A stretch of DNA of 20,637 nt from an uncultured bacterium (lineage in GTDB: Bacteria > Patescibacteriota > Saccharimonadia > Saccharimonadales > Saccharimonadaceae), in the NCBI GenBank assembly GCA_903861015.1, contig CAIOSL010000083.1, positions 1 through 20,637 on the forward strand. Direction: 5' to 3'. Every line of letters starts with the position of its first letter. Position 1 is the stretch's first letter. The notes under the pieces are model-generated. The model was not told the DNA's origin, made no database searches, and saw nothing but the letters and a program-made list of their open reading frames with translations. Position numbers and translations under genes: made by a program. Shown here one piece after another: positions 14,294-20,637 of this stretch.

Positions 14294-16033
14294 TTACTTA
14301 TCCTCCCCCAGTTCGGCCGCCGAAAGTTGCGACTCGGCAATTTCTCGATAAACTTTTGATGTTTTGATTAATTCTTGATGAGTACCGACGCCTACAATTT
14401 GACCATCATCCAACACAATTATCTTGTCCGCTTGCATAATCGTGCTGATGCGCTGGGCAACAATAATTAATGTGGCTTTGGTTATTTCTTGGTTTAACGC
14501 CTGCCGTAATGCCGCGTCGGTCTTAAAGTCGAGCGCCGAAAAACTGTCGTCAAACAAATAAACTTCTGGTTTTTTAGCCAAGGCCCGAGCAATCGACAAG
14601 CGTTGCTTTTGGCCGCCCGACAAGTTATTGCCAGCCTGCGCAACCGAGCTATCGAATTGTTCCGGCAAGCCACTAATAAATTCGGTCGCCTGGGCCGTCG
14701 ATGCCGCTGCCTGCATATCGCTATCAGTCGCATCGTAACTGCCGTAGGTAATATTGCTTTTGATCGTACCCGAAAACAACGAGGCTTTTTGCGGGATATA
14801 GCCAATATGTTGGCGCAACTCAGCTTGTTTGATATCTCGAATATCGATGCCGTCAATCGTGATCGACCCGCTAGTTACATCGTATAGTCGTGGTATCAAA
14901 TTAACTAACGTCGACTTACCACTACCAGTGCCACCAATAATTGCCGTGGTTTGTCCTGGCTCGGCTACAAACGACACGCCGCTCAAGACCAGTTGCTTGG
15001 ACCCCGAATAGCCAAAATTTACGTCTTTAAATTCTACTTTGCCATTAATACGTTTTGGCAGATGCTTTACTTTTTTCGGGTCGCTAATCGTTGGTTTGAC
15101 ACTCAAAACTTCGTTAATTCGTCGCCCTGAAACCGCTGCTCGCGGCACCATAATAAAGACAAACGAGATCATCAAAAAGGCCATGATTGTTTGCATAACG
15201 TATTGCATCAACGCTAGCAAATTACCGACCTTGAGGCTGCCGTCACTGATCGCATATGCGCCAACCCAAACCACCGCCATCGACGCTAGGCCCATAATCA
15301 AGGTCATAACCGGTTGCATCAACATCATGACTCGGTTGACAAATATATTTAGGTTGATCGATTGCTGGTTAGTCTCATCAAATTTTGACTGTTCGCGATG
15401 ATCGTTGTTGTAAGCCCGTATAACCCGTATGCCAGTCAACATCTCACGCGTTTGCAGACTGAGTTTATCAACCAACTTTTGAATAATCGTAAACTTGGGG
15501 ATTGCCACAAAAAACAACATAACGATCATTAGCACCAATGCTCCGACCGACGCCAAAATAATCCACGACATCGAAGGCGCTAACTGAAAGGCCTTAATAA
15601 TCGACCCAACGCCCATGAATGGCGCCAAAAAAGCCATCCGAAGGACCATCGCCATGACGGTCTGTATTTGCTGCATGTCGTTGGTTGCCCTGGTGGTGAG
15701 CGATGATGACGAAAAGCTATTAAATTCAGCTAGCGAGAAGCGCTCCACCTGCATAAAGACAGCGCTGCGCAACTTGTGAACATAACCCGTGGCAATTCTG
15801 GCCGCGATAAAACCGATCGCCATTGCACATAAACCACCAAACAATGTCAGTCCCAACATCTGCAGACCGTTTAACCAAATCGATGATTGATCTTTGCCAA
15901 CGATCCCGTCATTGATAATCTTGGACATATAATCAGGCAAAGTTAAATTGACATAGGCCTGACCACTAACAAAAACTACCAATACCAAAAGCATCAATAC
16001 ATAAGGTTTAAAATACTTCGCCAACTTGTTCAC
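14294..16033 (-). CDS. ABC exporter half, degenerate ATPase subunit (MdlA/TM287-like)
   Basis: A 579-residue half-transporter with six membrane helices (about 10-300) and an ATPase domain (about 330-570). Walker A GGTGSGKS (367-374) and signature LSGGQKQ (471-477) are standard, but Walker B is VYLFDDSFSALD, with Asp496 instead of the catalytic Glu, and the switch region reads VAQRIST, with Gln527 in place of His. This is the known pattern of the degenerate partner in heterodimeric exporters such as TM287/288 and BmrCD; the neighbour supplies the catalytic Glu and a modified signature. The start is GTG 16033 with a weak ribosome site (GAAGGG, 12 bases away), so the start is less certain. First gene of the pair. 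Confidence 0.92.
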   Translation of the reverse strand: MNKLAKYFKPYVLMLLVLVVFVSGQAYVNLTLPDYMSKIINDGIVGKDQSSIWLNGLQMLGLTLFGGLCAMAIGFIAARIATGYVHKLRSAVFMQVERFSLAEFNSFSSSSLTTRATNDMQQIQTVMAMVLRMAFLAPFMGVGSIIKAFQLAPSMSWIILASVGALVLMIVMLFFVAIPKFTIIQKLVDKLSLQTREMLTGIRVIRAYNNDHREQSKFDETNQQSINLNIFVNRVMMLMQPVMTLIMGLASMAVVWVGAYAISDGSLKVGNLLALMQYVMQTIMAFLMISFVFIMVPRAAVSGRRINEVLSVKPTISDPKKVKHLPKRINGKVEFKDVNFGYSGSKQLVLSGVSFVAEPGQTTAIIGGTGSGKSTLVNLIPRLYDVTSGSITIDGIDIRDIKQAELRQHIGYIPQKASLFSGTIKSNITYGSYDATDSDMQAAASTAQATEFISGLPEQFDSSVAQAGNNLSGGQKQRLSIARALAKKPEVYLFDDSFSALDFKTDAALRQALNQEITKATLIIVAQRISTIMQADKIIVLDDGQIVGVGTHQELIKTSKVYREIAESQLSAAELGEDK

Positions 16034-16081
16034 TCTCGGATAACCCTTCCATTCATAGCTAGCCTATGATTTTTATATTAT

Positions 16082-16128
16082 TTCATACCAGTCATACTAA
16101 TGATACAGCAAAAGCATTACTGCTGCAA
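16082..16128 (-). promoter_or_regulatory. Promoter region of the ABC exporter operon
   Basis: Two candidates on the minus strand: TTGCAG, 17 bases, TATCAT (16128-16100), and the extended -10 TGG TATGAA (16090-16082). Both lie in the 112-base spacer between the LiaF-like gene and the exporter. The stretch also has a 7-base direct repeat (CAGTAAT) and a 5-bp hairpin (CAGCA/TGCTG) of uncertain meaning. Nothing else is seen in this spacer. Confidence 0.4.
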
Positions 16129-16145
16129 AGGTTATTACTGTCTAT

Positions 16146-17120
16146 TTAGTATCGTTCAATCGTAAACGACGAAAGACCCAACTTGCCGACAATATTGCTC
16201 TTGTGCGACGATTGATTGTAGCCAGCCGACTCGTAAAGCTTATCGCCAGTTGACGACAAATCCGCCAAGTTCTTGATCGTCAAGCCACTGTCCAATTTTA
16301 GCTGAACACCGACGCCATTAGGCACATGGACTGTGATCGAGCTAACGCCCGAGTCAATATTGGCTGTTGTTATGTCCTCGCTACCACCTAATTTTAAGTC
16401 CAATCGACTAACACCAGTCTTCACATTGATATCTTTGGTGCGTACCTGCGAGAGATCGATGTTCATGTCGCTAGCACCCGAATCAATATTTAACGACAGC
16501 GGTAATGTACGATTGAGGTTGATCGTCCAAATACTTCGCGCGTCACCCGACCACCAATGGCCGTCAATATTAGCGTTCATACCCAAATCAATCTGTTGAG
16601 TTGAACCATTAATGTTAGTGCTGCTGGATAATTTTGTTACATTGCTTTGAAACTTAACCGCTGCCAATGCCGGCTGATCGGCACTGCCAATGTTAATCGT
16701 ACTAGCGCCAGCTTTTAAATTCAGGCTCGTCTGTTGTACGCTCGAATTAGTTTTATTGATAGTAACGTCGTATGACTTGAGCGGTTGACTACCCGGAAAG
16801 TTACCGGTTACCACCAGCGCCACTATAACCAAGACAATCACTACAAAAATCGACGTCACCACCCGACTAATTATATGTTTGATCGACAAGATCGATAACC
16901 CGACCGCCACGATAATTAGTGGCCACAAGCGCCACAAATTAGCCAGGTTGGCGTTTACAATACCCAAGTTGCCGGCCAACATCAAGCCACCGATCAGTAT
17001 CAGTAACAATCCCCAAAATACTTTGCCCAAATGCCAATGACTATTACTTTTGTGCGGCTGGCCAGTCTGGCTCGACAAGGCCTCGTTCAGTTGATCACTA
17101 TCGGTTTTGTGATCGTCCAT
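16146..17120 (-). CDS. LiaF-like envelope-stress membrane protein with toastrack domain
   Basis: A 324-residue protein: polar cytoplasmic N-terminus (1-30), four hydrophobic helices (about 32-52, 60-80, 84-106; the LiaI/LiaF-like DUF5668 pattern WGLLLILIGG...LWPLIIVAVGL), then a beta-rich domain (about 115-324) made of repeats such as DSGASDMNIDLS, KTGVSRLDLKLGG and DSGVSSITVHVP. This matches the LiaF/DUF4097-type toastrack fold, which senses or buffers cell-envelope stress. The ATG overlaps the pspC stop codon by one base (TAATG), and the AGGAGG ribosome site is formed by Arg codons of PspC, so translation is coupled. No LiaS/LiaR two-component genes are in the window. Confidence 0.85.
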   Translation of the reverse strand: MDDHKTDSDQLNEALSSQTGQPHKSNSHWHLGKVFWGLLLILIGGLMLAGNLGIVNANLANLWRLWPLIIVAVGLSILSIKHIISRVVTSIFVVIVLVIVALVVTGNFPGSQPLKSYDVTINKTNSSVQQTSLNLKAGASTINIGSADQPALAAVKFQSNVTKLSSSTNINGSTQQIDLGMNANIDGHWWSGDARSIWTINLNRTLPLSLNIDSGASDMNIDLSQVRTKDINVKTGVSRLDLKLGGSEDITTANIDSGVSSITVHVPNGVGVQLKLDSGLTIKNLADLSSTGDKLYESAGYNQSSHKSNIVGKLGLSSFTIERY

Positions 17121-17566
17121 TAGCGCCTCCTAGCAACAACCGACAAACCCAGTACGATCAAAATCATCGGCCAAATATAATCCCAGCGTATCTGGACCCA
17201 ATCCGGTACAAATTGGGCTAGCAGCAGCCAAACTCCAAAGATGATCAAGCTCAGCCCAAAGTAATTACGTGCCGTACTAACACCGTGGCTCTCCTCGATG
17301 TCATGACCTAGTTGCACTACCCGTTCACTAAACTCATCGTGGTGGCCGGTGGTATTATGTACTCGTTTGCCACCCTTAACTGGTAATATTATCGCCAAGA
17401 CAATGTAAACTAACAGTGCAAAACCGCCAGTAAAGAACACTGCTACAAACCAGATGACGCGCAGTAGCGTCACATCAAACTCAAAATACTCTGCCAGTCC
17501 GGCACACACTCCGGCAATCTTACCTTGGCCTGGTAGCCGATATAACACTTTGCTTTGATTTGTCAT
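17120..17566 (-). CDS. pspC: PspC domain protein
   Basis: A 148-residue membrane protein. The N-terminal PspC domain (about 5-62) is clear: LYRLPGQGKIAGVCAGLAEY, then a helix FVAVFFTGGFALLVYIVLAIILP. A polar linker (63-100) is followed by two more hydrophobic helices (about 103-120, 130-144) of the LiaI-like type. PspC proteins act at the inner membrane in envelope-stress responses. It is the first gene of a two-gene unit with the LiaF-like protein; AAGGAGG lies 4 bases before the ATG. It ends in three Arg codons that double as the next gene's ribosome site. Confidence 0.92.
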   Translation of the reverse strand: MTNQSKVLYRLPGQGKIAGVCAGLAEYFEFDVTLLRVIWFVAVFFTGGFALLVYIVLAIILPVKGGKRVHNTTGHHDEFSERVVQLGHDIEESHGVSTARNYFGLSLIIFGVWLLLAQFVPDWVQIRWDYIWPMILIVLGLSVVARRR

Positions 17567-17589
17567 AAATCCTCCTTGAATATAATTAC

Positions 17590-17607
17590 ATTATAGCGAT
17601 AATGCTA
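17590..17607 (-). promoter_or_regulatory. pspC promoter with adjoining inverted repeat
   Basis: TATAAT (17595-17590, minus strand) with a weak -35 (TAGCAA, 17 bases upstream). The inverted repeat TAGC-N6-GCTA (17594-17607) overlaps the upstream edge of the -10 box and resembles the repeat in the trxB promoter. The leader is about 17-23 bases. Confidence 0.45.
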
Positions 17608-17615
17608 AGTAATTG

Positions 17616-18230
17616 CTAATCGTCTTCGGTTTCGGTTTCGTGGTTATTTCTATAAGTTGTCGCTGGGGAGCTCGAGTTTGAGCTAGAGCTAGAACTATTC
17701 GTACTAGTACTGGTGCTTGTCTGAGCAGAAACGCTCTTCGCCGCCACAACTTCGATTTCTTGGTACGGTAAAGAGTTATAATATTCGACAAACGCCACCA
17801 CGCGATATTTACCGGGTTGTTTGAACAAGTAATACCACGAATCAAAGTTACCACTGACCGACTCGCCAGCCCCGATCATTTCTTGTCGATCTTCATTTGG
17901 GCAATTGCCAGCCAGTGTCGTATCATGCTGCCTGATCCACTGCCCGCTTTCAAAACGATAAACCGCCAGGGGTTCATATGGACAATTGTTGGTTACATAA
18001 ATCGGACTATTGTAATTATTTTTAAGCGTAAAACTAATTGACTCCCCAACAACATATTTTGAATACGGGATCGACAGCATTACTTGTCCGGACGGCAAGC
18101 TGTGAGTCCTGACTTGCTCGGCTACAAACCACATAATCCCCAAAGCCATGATGACCAATCCGGCATAAACCGCCACCCAAAACAGTCGCAGTCGCAGCGG
18201 GTTATGCATGTTGTTTAATTCGTTGTTCAT
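17616..18230 (-). CDS. Membrane-anchored secreted protein with Ig-like (BsuPI-like) domain and Ser-rich acidic tail
   Basis: A 204-residue protein from the ATG at 18230, which overlaps the stop codon of the upstream gene as ATGA. It has one membrane helix (about 17-38), an extracytoplasmic beta domain (about 48-150) and a low-complexity Ser/Thr tail ending in the acidic run ETETEDD. The beta domain pattern (YVVGESISFTLKN, later GAGESVSG, then QPGKYRVVAFVEY) resembles the BsuPI/Ig-like fold; the assignment is moderate. Two Cys in NCP motifs (NNCPYEP, GNCPNED) could form a disulfide. As the last gene of the redox operon it may be an accessory surface protein. An upstream in-frame ATG at 18248 is possible but less likely. 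Confidence 0.75.
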   Translation of the reverse strand: MNNELNNMHNPLRLRLFWVAVYAGLVIMALGIMWFVAEQVRTHSLPSGQVMLSIPYSKYVVGESISFTLKNNYNSPIYVTNNCPYEPLAVYRFESGQWIRQHDTTLAGNCPNEDRQEMIGAGESVSGNFDSWYYLFKQPGKYRVVAFVEYYNSLPYQEIEVVAAKSVSAQTSTSTSTNSSSSSSNSSSPATTYRNNHETETEDD

Positions 18231-18940
18231 AACGAATACGATCTCCACCAGCGATACAACGACAGGGCGGCCAAACCTACAAAAGTACCAATGCCGGCCA
18301 GTCGCAGTAATCCGCCCGAGTCAGAGCCGATAAACAATACGTGTAAGAATACTAGTACCAAAACCAGATACGACAACAAATGCGTTAGCTTCCATAACTT
18401 TGGCCGTTTATCAATCCAAAACAACGATACGATCACGATTAGCGCCACCAAATAAAAGGCAATAACCCCAAACGCAACATACAACGACCCAAAATTAATG
18501 CCAAGTATCGTCACCGGCTTGTAACTTGACAGCCATGGCACTAATATTTGCGGCAAATCAAAGGATACAAAATGATCAAATAACAAACCAAACATATGGA
18601 TCAAGATCGAAATACCAAAGACAATTCCTAGCGCCCGGTGCGACGCCCAAGCCGTAATCGGCTCTAAGAATTTAAAGGTATGGCCAGTCACCGAACCAAT
18701 GCCGGATAGAATTAAAACCACCAGCGCCAAAGCAGCGACAACCCCCGAACCGCGCACCAAATACCACGGCCATGAAGAGACGAATTTGTCTGTCACCAAC
18801 TGCGCCAAACTGGGGCCAGGAATCGACTGAACAACAATATCACCCGAACCACTGGTTGTGGCCGCCGATACCATTGGGTGTATCAAAAACAATGACGCCA
18901 CTCCGACCATCAGACCCAAGATTAACAATTTTTTACGCAT
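18227..18940 (-). CDS. Ferric-reductase-like transmembrane cytochrome b protein
   Basis: A 237-residue membrane protein with a signal-peptide-like N-terminus (cleavage possible after VSA, about residue 26) and about six further helices. Two helices carry paired histidines at heme-binding spacing: His101/His115 (ASHRALG...IHMFG) and His187/His200 (THLLSYLV...FLHVLF), the pattern of the ferric reductase/NOX/MsrQ superfamily, which moves electrons across the membrane through b-type hemes. It has no FAD or NAD domain of its own; the flavoprotein two genes upstream in the operon could supply electrons. The ATG overlaps the apbE end by 8 bases, with GGAGG 6 bases before it. Confidence 0.85.
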   Translation of the reverse strand: MRKKLLILGLMVGVASLFLIHPMVSAATTSGSGDIVVQSIPGPSLAQLVTDKFVSSWPWYLVRGSGVVAALALVVLILSGIGSVTGHTFKFLEPITAWASHRALGIVFGISILIHMFGLLFDHFVSFDLPQILVPWLSSYKPVTILGINFGSLYVAFGVIAFYLVALIVIVSLFWIDKRPKLWKLTHLLSYLVLVLVFLHVLFIGSDSGGLLRLAGIGTFVGLAALSLYRWWRSYSL

Positions 18941-19907
18941 TATCTACCTCCGCTTGATTAATATGGTGAATGGTCGCCCCAAAGCCAACTGTGAAAGACT
19001 TGCCGTCTGCGTCAACACATTGCAATAGCGCCGCTTTAACACCTTGGTCTTTTAAATAAGGTAATGCTTTATTTGACCCTAATATAATAGCACACGACGC
19101 CAAAACATCAGCCTGTTCGGCGCTATCGGCGCAAACCGTTGCCAACCGAACATCAGTTACTGCCGACTTTTGGGTAGTTGGGTCAATAATATGATGCCAG
19201 CCATCACCCCTCGACTGCCCGTGATGCCCAAAGGTACCCGATGTCGCAACGGCGTGATATTCGTCCGGGCACTCAACCATCCAATCCGACGGACCCTCGG
19301 GCTGATCGGCATTTTGAACGGCAACTACAATCGGCTGGTCGTTCTCGTCCCGCCCCCTTGTCACAATGTCGCCGCTCAATGACAGCCAATAACCTTTTAC
19401 GTCACGCCCGCCAAGCTCGCGGCCTAACAAATCCGCCAGATAACCCTTGCCGATACCGCCAAAATCGATTGCCGTACCGTACGGAATTTGGGCCCAGTTA
19501 TCACCAATAATCAACCGCTCGGCGCCCACAACATGCCGCCGTGTATAGTCGATTGGTCGGTCGTTCTCGTAACCGCTTACCGCTGATTTTTTATAACCTA
19601 CTCTTTGTAATGCTGGCATAATAAACGGATTAAACAGACCTTTTGTTTTTGCACCCCAGTAACTAGCCCGAGTTAACAGATCATTAAATTCAGGTGTTAT
19701 CGGCACTTTGACGCCAGTCACTCGATTAAAATTGGTCAGTTCGCTTTTGGGCAAAAACCGGCTAAAACGCCGTTCAAAATTATAGATTATACGCCACAAA
19801 TCATCGAATAGTTGATTCAGCTCAAGGTCGGGCAAACCAGTAACCAGTGACAAGCTAACGTCACCGCCCAAAGCCAATTTGGTTTGCGTGACCGATCTTA
19901 ATAACAT
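18933..19907 (-). CDS. apbE: ApbE-type FAD:protein FMN transferase
   Basis: A 324-residue enzyme of the ApbE family, which attaches FMN to a Thr/Ser of extracytoplasmic redox proteins. Signatures: FERRFSRFLPKSELTNFN near residues 40-60, the FAD-binding DFGGIGKGYLAD, HHIIDPTT, and VCADSAEQADVLAS. No lipobox or signal peptide is seen, unlike many secreted ApbE proteins, so its compartment is unclear. Two starts are possible: ATG 19907 (used here, 10-base overlap with the preceding gene) and ATG 19937 (40-base overlap); neither has a clear ribosome site, so coupling is likely. No protein with a plain FMN_bind flavinylation motif is visible in the window; the target may lie beyond the right edge. 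Confidence 0.9.
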   Translation of the reverse strand: MLLRSVTQTKLALGGDVSLSLVTGLPDLELNQLFDDLWRIIYNFERRFSRFLPKSELTNFNRVTGVKVPITPEFNDLLTRASYWGAKTKGLFNPFIMPALQRVGYKKSAVSGYENDRPIDYTRRHVVGAERLIIGDNWAQIPYGTAIDFGGIGKGYLADLLGRELGGRDVKGYWLSLSGDIVTRGRDENDQPIVVAVQNADQPEGPSDWMVECPDEYHAVATSGTFGHHGQSRGDGWHHIIDPTTQKSAVTDVRLATVCADSAEQADVLASCAIILGSNKALPYLKDQGVKAALLQCVDADGKSFTVGFGATIHHINQAEVDNA

Positions 19908-20637
19908 GTCGTGTGGCCACTTTGACTGGTTGTGCATTTGGGGGTATAGACCGGAGTAGGGGTTGGGGTCGTAACTGGCGTAGGAGTTGTAGTCCCGGTA
20001 CTGCCACTACTAATACCACTGGCGGCATCGGTTGACGGTGCTGGATTGGTCGTTGACGGCAAGTTGTTTACCAGTTGATCCAACTGATTTTGACGACTGT
20101 TGGTCGAGCTATTCGAGTCAGTCAAGCTTGACGATGTCGACAAACTCGAAGTTGGCAACGTGTCTAGCATATCTTTAAACATAATTGCCAGGCTGGCTAG
20201 CGCTACGCCAACTGCGCCCAGTGCATATATATTGTTGGGCCAACTGCGTAACTTTCCCGTTTGACGATGCGAGCCCTGATTGAACGCCTCGGTGATGATT
20301 CGATCGTCCGCCACTCCGCTCGATCGCAAACTAGTGACAATTGCATCCATAAATGGTGATGGACCACAGATATAAAAAGTCCTGTTAGCATAATCGCCGA
20401 CCACTTGGTCGATCATAGGCTTGTTGATGCGACCGGTCTTGATATCAAAGCCACCCAATTTATCAATCTTGCCGTTTTCACTAACCGCCAAGGTCACGTT
20501 TAGCCGAGGATTGTCCTTTGCCAAGTTATTAATATAACCAATAAACGGTATATTGTCTTGATCGCGAACGCTATAAATCAATTCGATCTGGCCAGGCCAG
20601 TTAACCTGCGACGCATAACGCATCATGCTGATAAACG
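19898..20637 (-). CDS. FNR-type flavoprotein with C-terminal membrane anchor and Ser/Thr/Pro tail (partial, cut by right edge)
   Basis: The frame is open to the window edge; the first visible residues FISMMRYA match the TPFxSMLR segment of ferredoxin-reductase-type NAD(P)H domains, so the FAD-binding part and anything before it lie outside. The NAD(P)-binding domain follows (IELIYSVRDQDNIPF, then FYICGPSPFMDAIVTSLR and ITEAF). After it comes one membrane helix (IYALGAVGVALASLAIMF), then about 90 residues rich in Ser, Thr and Asn, a Thr-Pro repeat (TPTPVTTPTPTPVYTP) and a terminal Cys pair (KCTTSQSGHTTCY). The nucleotide domain must be inside, so the tail is predicted outside. Such a tail is unusual for this family. 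First visible gene of the operon. Confidence 0.85.
   Translation of the reverse strand, partial: FISMMRYASQVNWPGQIELIYSVRDQDNIPFIGYINNLAKDNPRLNVTLAVSENGKIDKLGGFDIKTGRINKPMIDQVVGDYANRTFYICGPSPFMDAIVTSLRSSGVADDRIITEAFNQGSHRQTGKLRSWPNNIYALGAVGVALASLAIMFKDMLDTLPTSSLSTSSSLTDSNSSTNSRQNQLDQLVNNLPSTTNPAPSTDAASGISSGSTGTTTPTPVTTPTPTPVYTPKCTTSQSGHTTCY

Noticed and set aside
13897..14367. Open frame of 156 codons opposite the ABC exporter junction
   Set aside because: Antisense to two clear exporter genes, with no motif and no ribosome site.
17620..17730. Repeat array in the region coding for the Ser/Thr-rich tail
   Set aside because: The AGCTAG-like repeats are irregular and are explained by mixed Ser and Thr codons; no spacer structure as in CRISPR.
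1..20637. Recoded UGA as in Gracilibacteria/Absconditabacteria
   Set aside because: TGA ends pheS and the ferric-reductase-like gene at sensible places, and no gene is interrupted by in-frame TGA.

Overview
The window looks like a chromosomal segment from a small-genome, monoderm-type bacterium, most likely Patescibacteria (CPR) and probably Saccharibacteria from water. This is an inference from the heliorhodopsin, the dense gene packing, short spacers, a short Rel and heterodimeric exporters; no 16S rRNA or marker search is possible here. TAA, TAG and TGA all end genes (TGA ends pheS and the ferric-reductase-like gene), so this is not a lineage that reads UGA as glycine. No tRNA, rRNA, CRISPR array, insertion sequence or integrase was seen, and no gene-free stretch exceeds about 115 bases.

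Layout. At the left edge lies a partial gene for a GAPDH-family protein (minus strand) whose catalytic cysteine is replaced by proline. A short Rel (+) diverges from it. Rel converges on inorganic pyrophosphatase (-) across a bidirectional terminator. Then come thioredoxin reductase, a membrane-anchored FKBP-type isomerase, and the pheS-pheT pair, all minus. A small one-pass membrane protein (-) and an aquaporin-family channel (+) diverge from one spacer. The channel ends in two tandem hairpins facing rmuC (-), which follows a small unknown membrane protein (-).

The most notable locus is 11182-12426: a heliorhodopsin gene (Schiff-base Lys240, counter-ion Glu106), with its own promoter, followed after 3 bases by a PAP2/BcrC-like lipid phosphatase. 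Upstream are the two halves of a heterodimeric ABC exporter (12463-16033) and a PspC plus LiaF-like envelope-stress pair (16146-17566).

The right end (17616-20637) is a minus-strand redox operon: the C-terminal part of a ferredoxin-reductase-like flavoprotein with an unusual membrane segment and Ser/Thr/Pro-rich tail, an ApbE flavin transferase, a four-histidine ferric-reductase-like membrane cytochrome, and an anchored secreted protein with a Ser-rich acidic tail. Together they suggest electron transfer across the membrane linked to flavinylation.

Promoters share a recurring form: extended -10 (TGN TATAAT). For three genes (heliorhodopsin, rmuC and the small membrane protein) it sits exactly six bases before the ATG with no Shine-Dalgarno site, predicting leaderless mRNAs. 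Other genes have AAGGAG/GGAGG sites.
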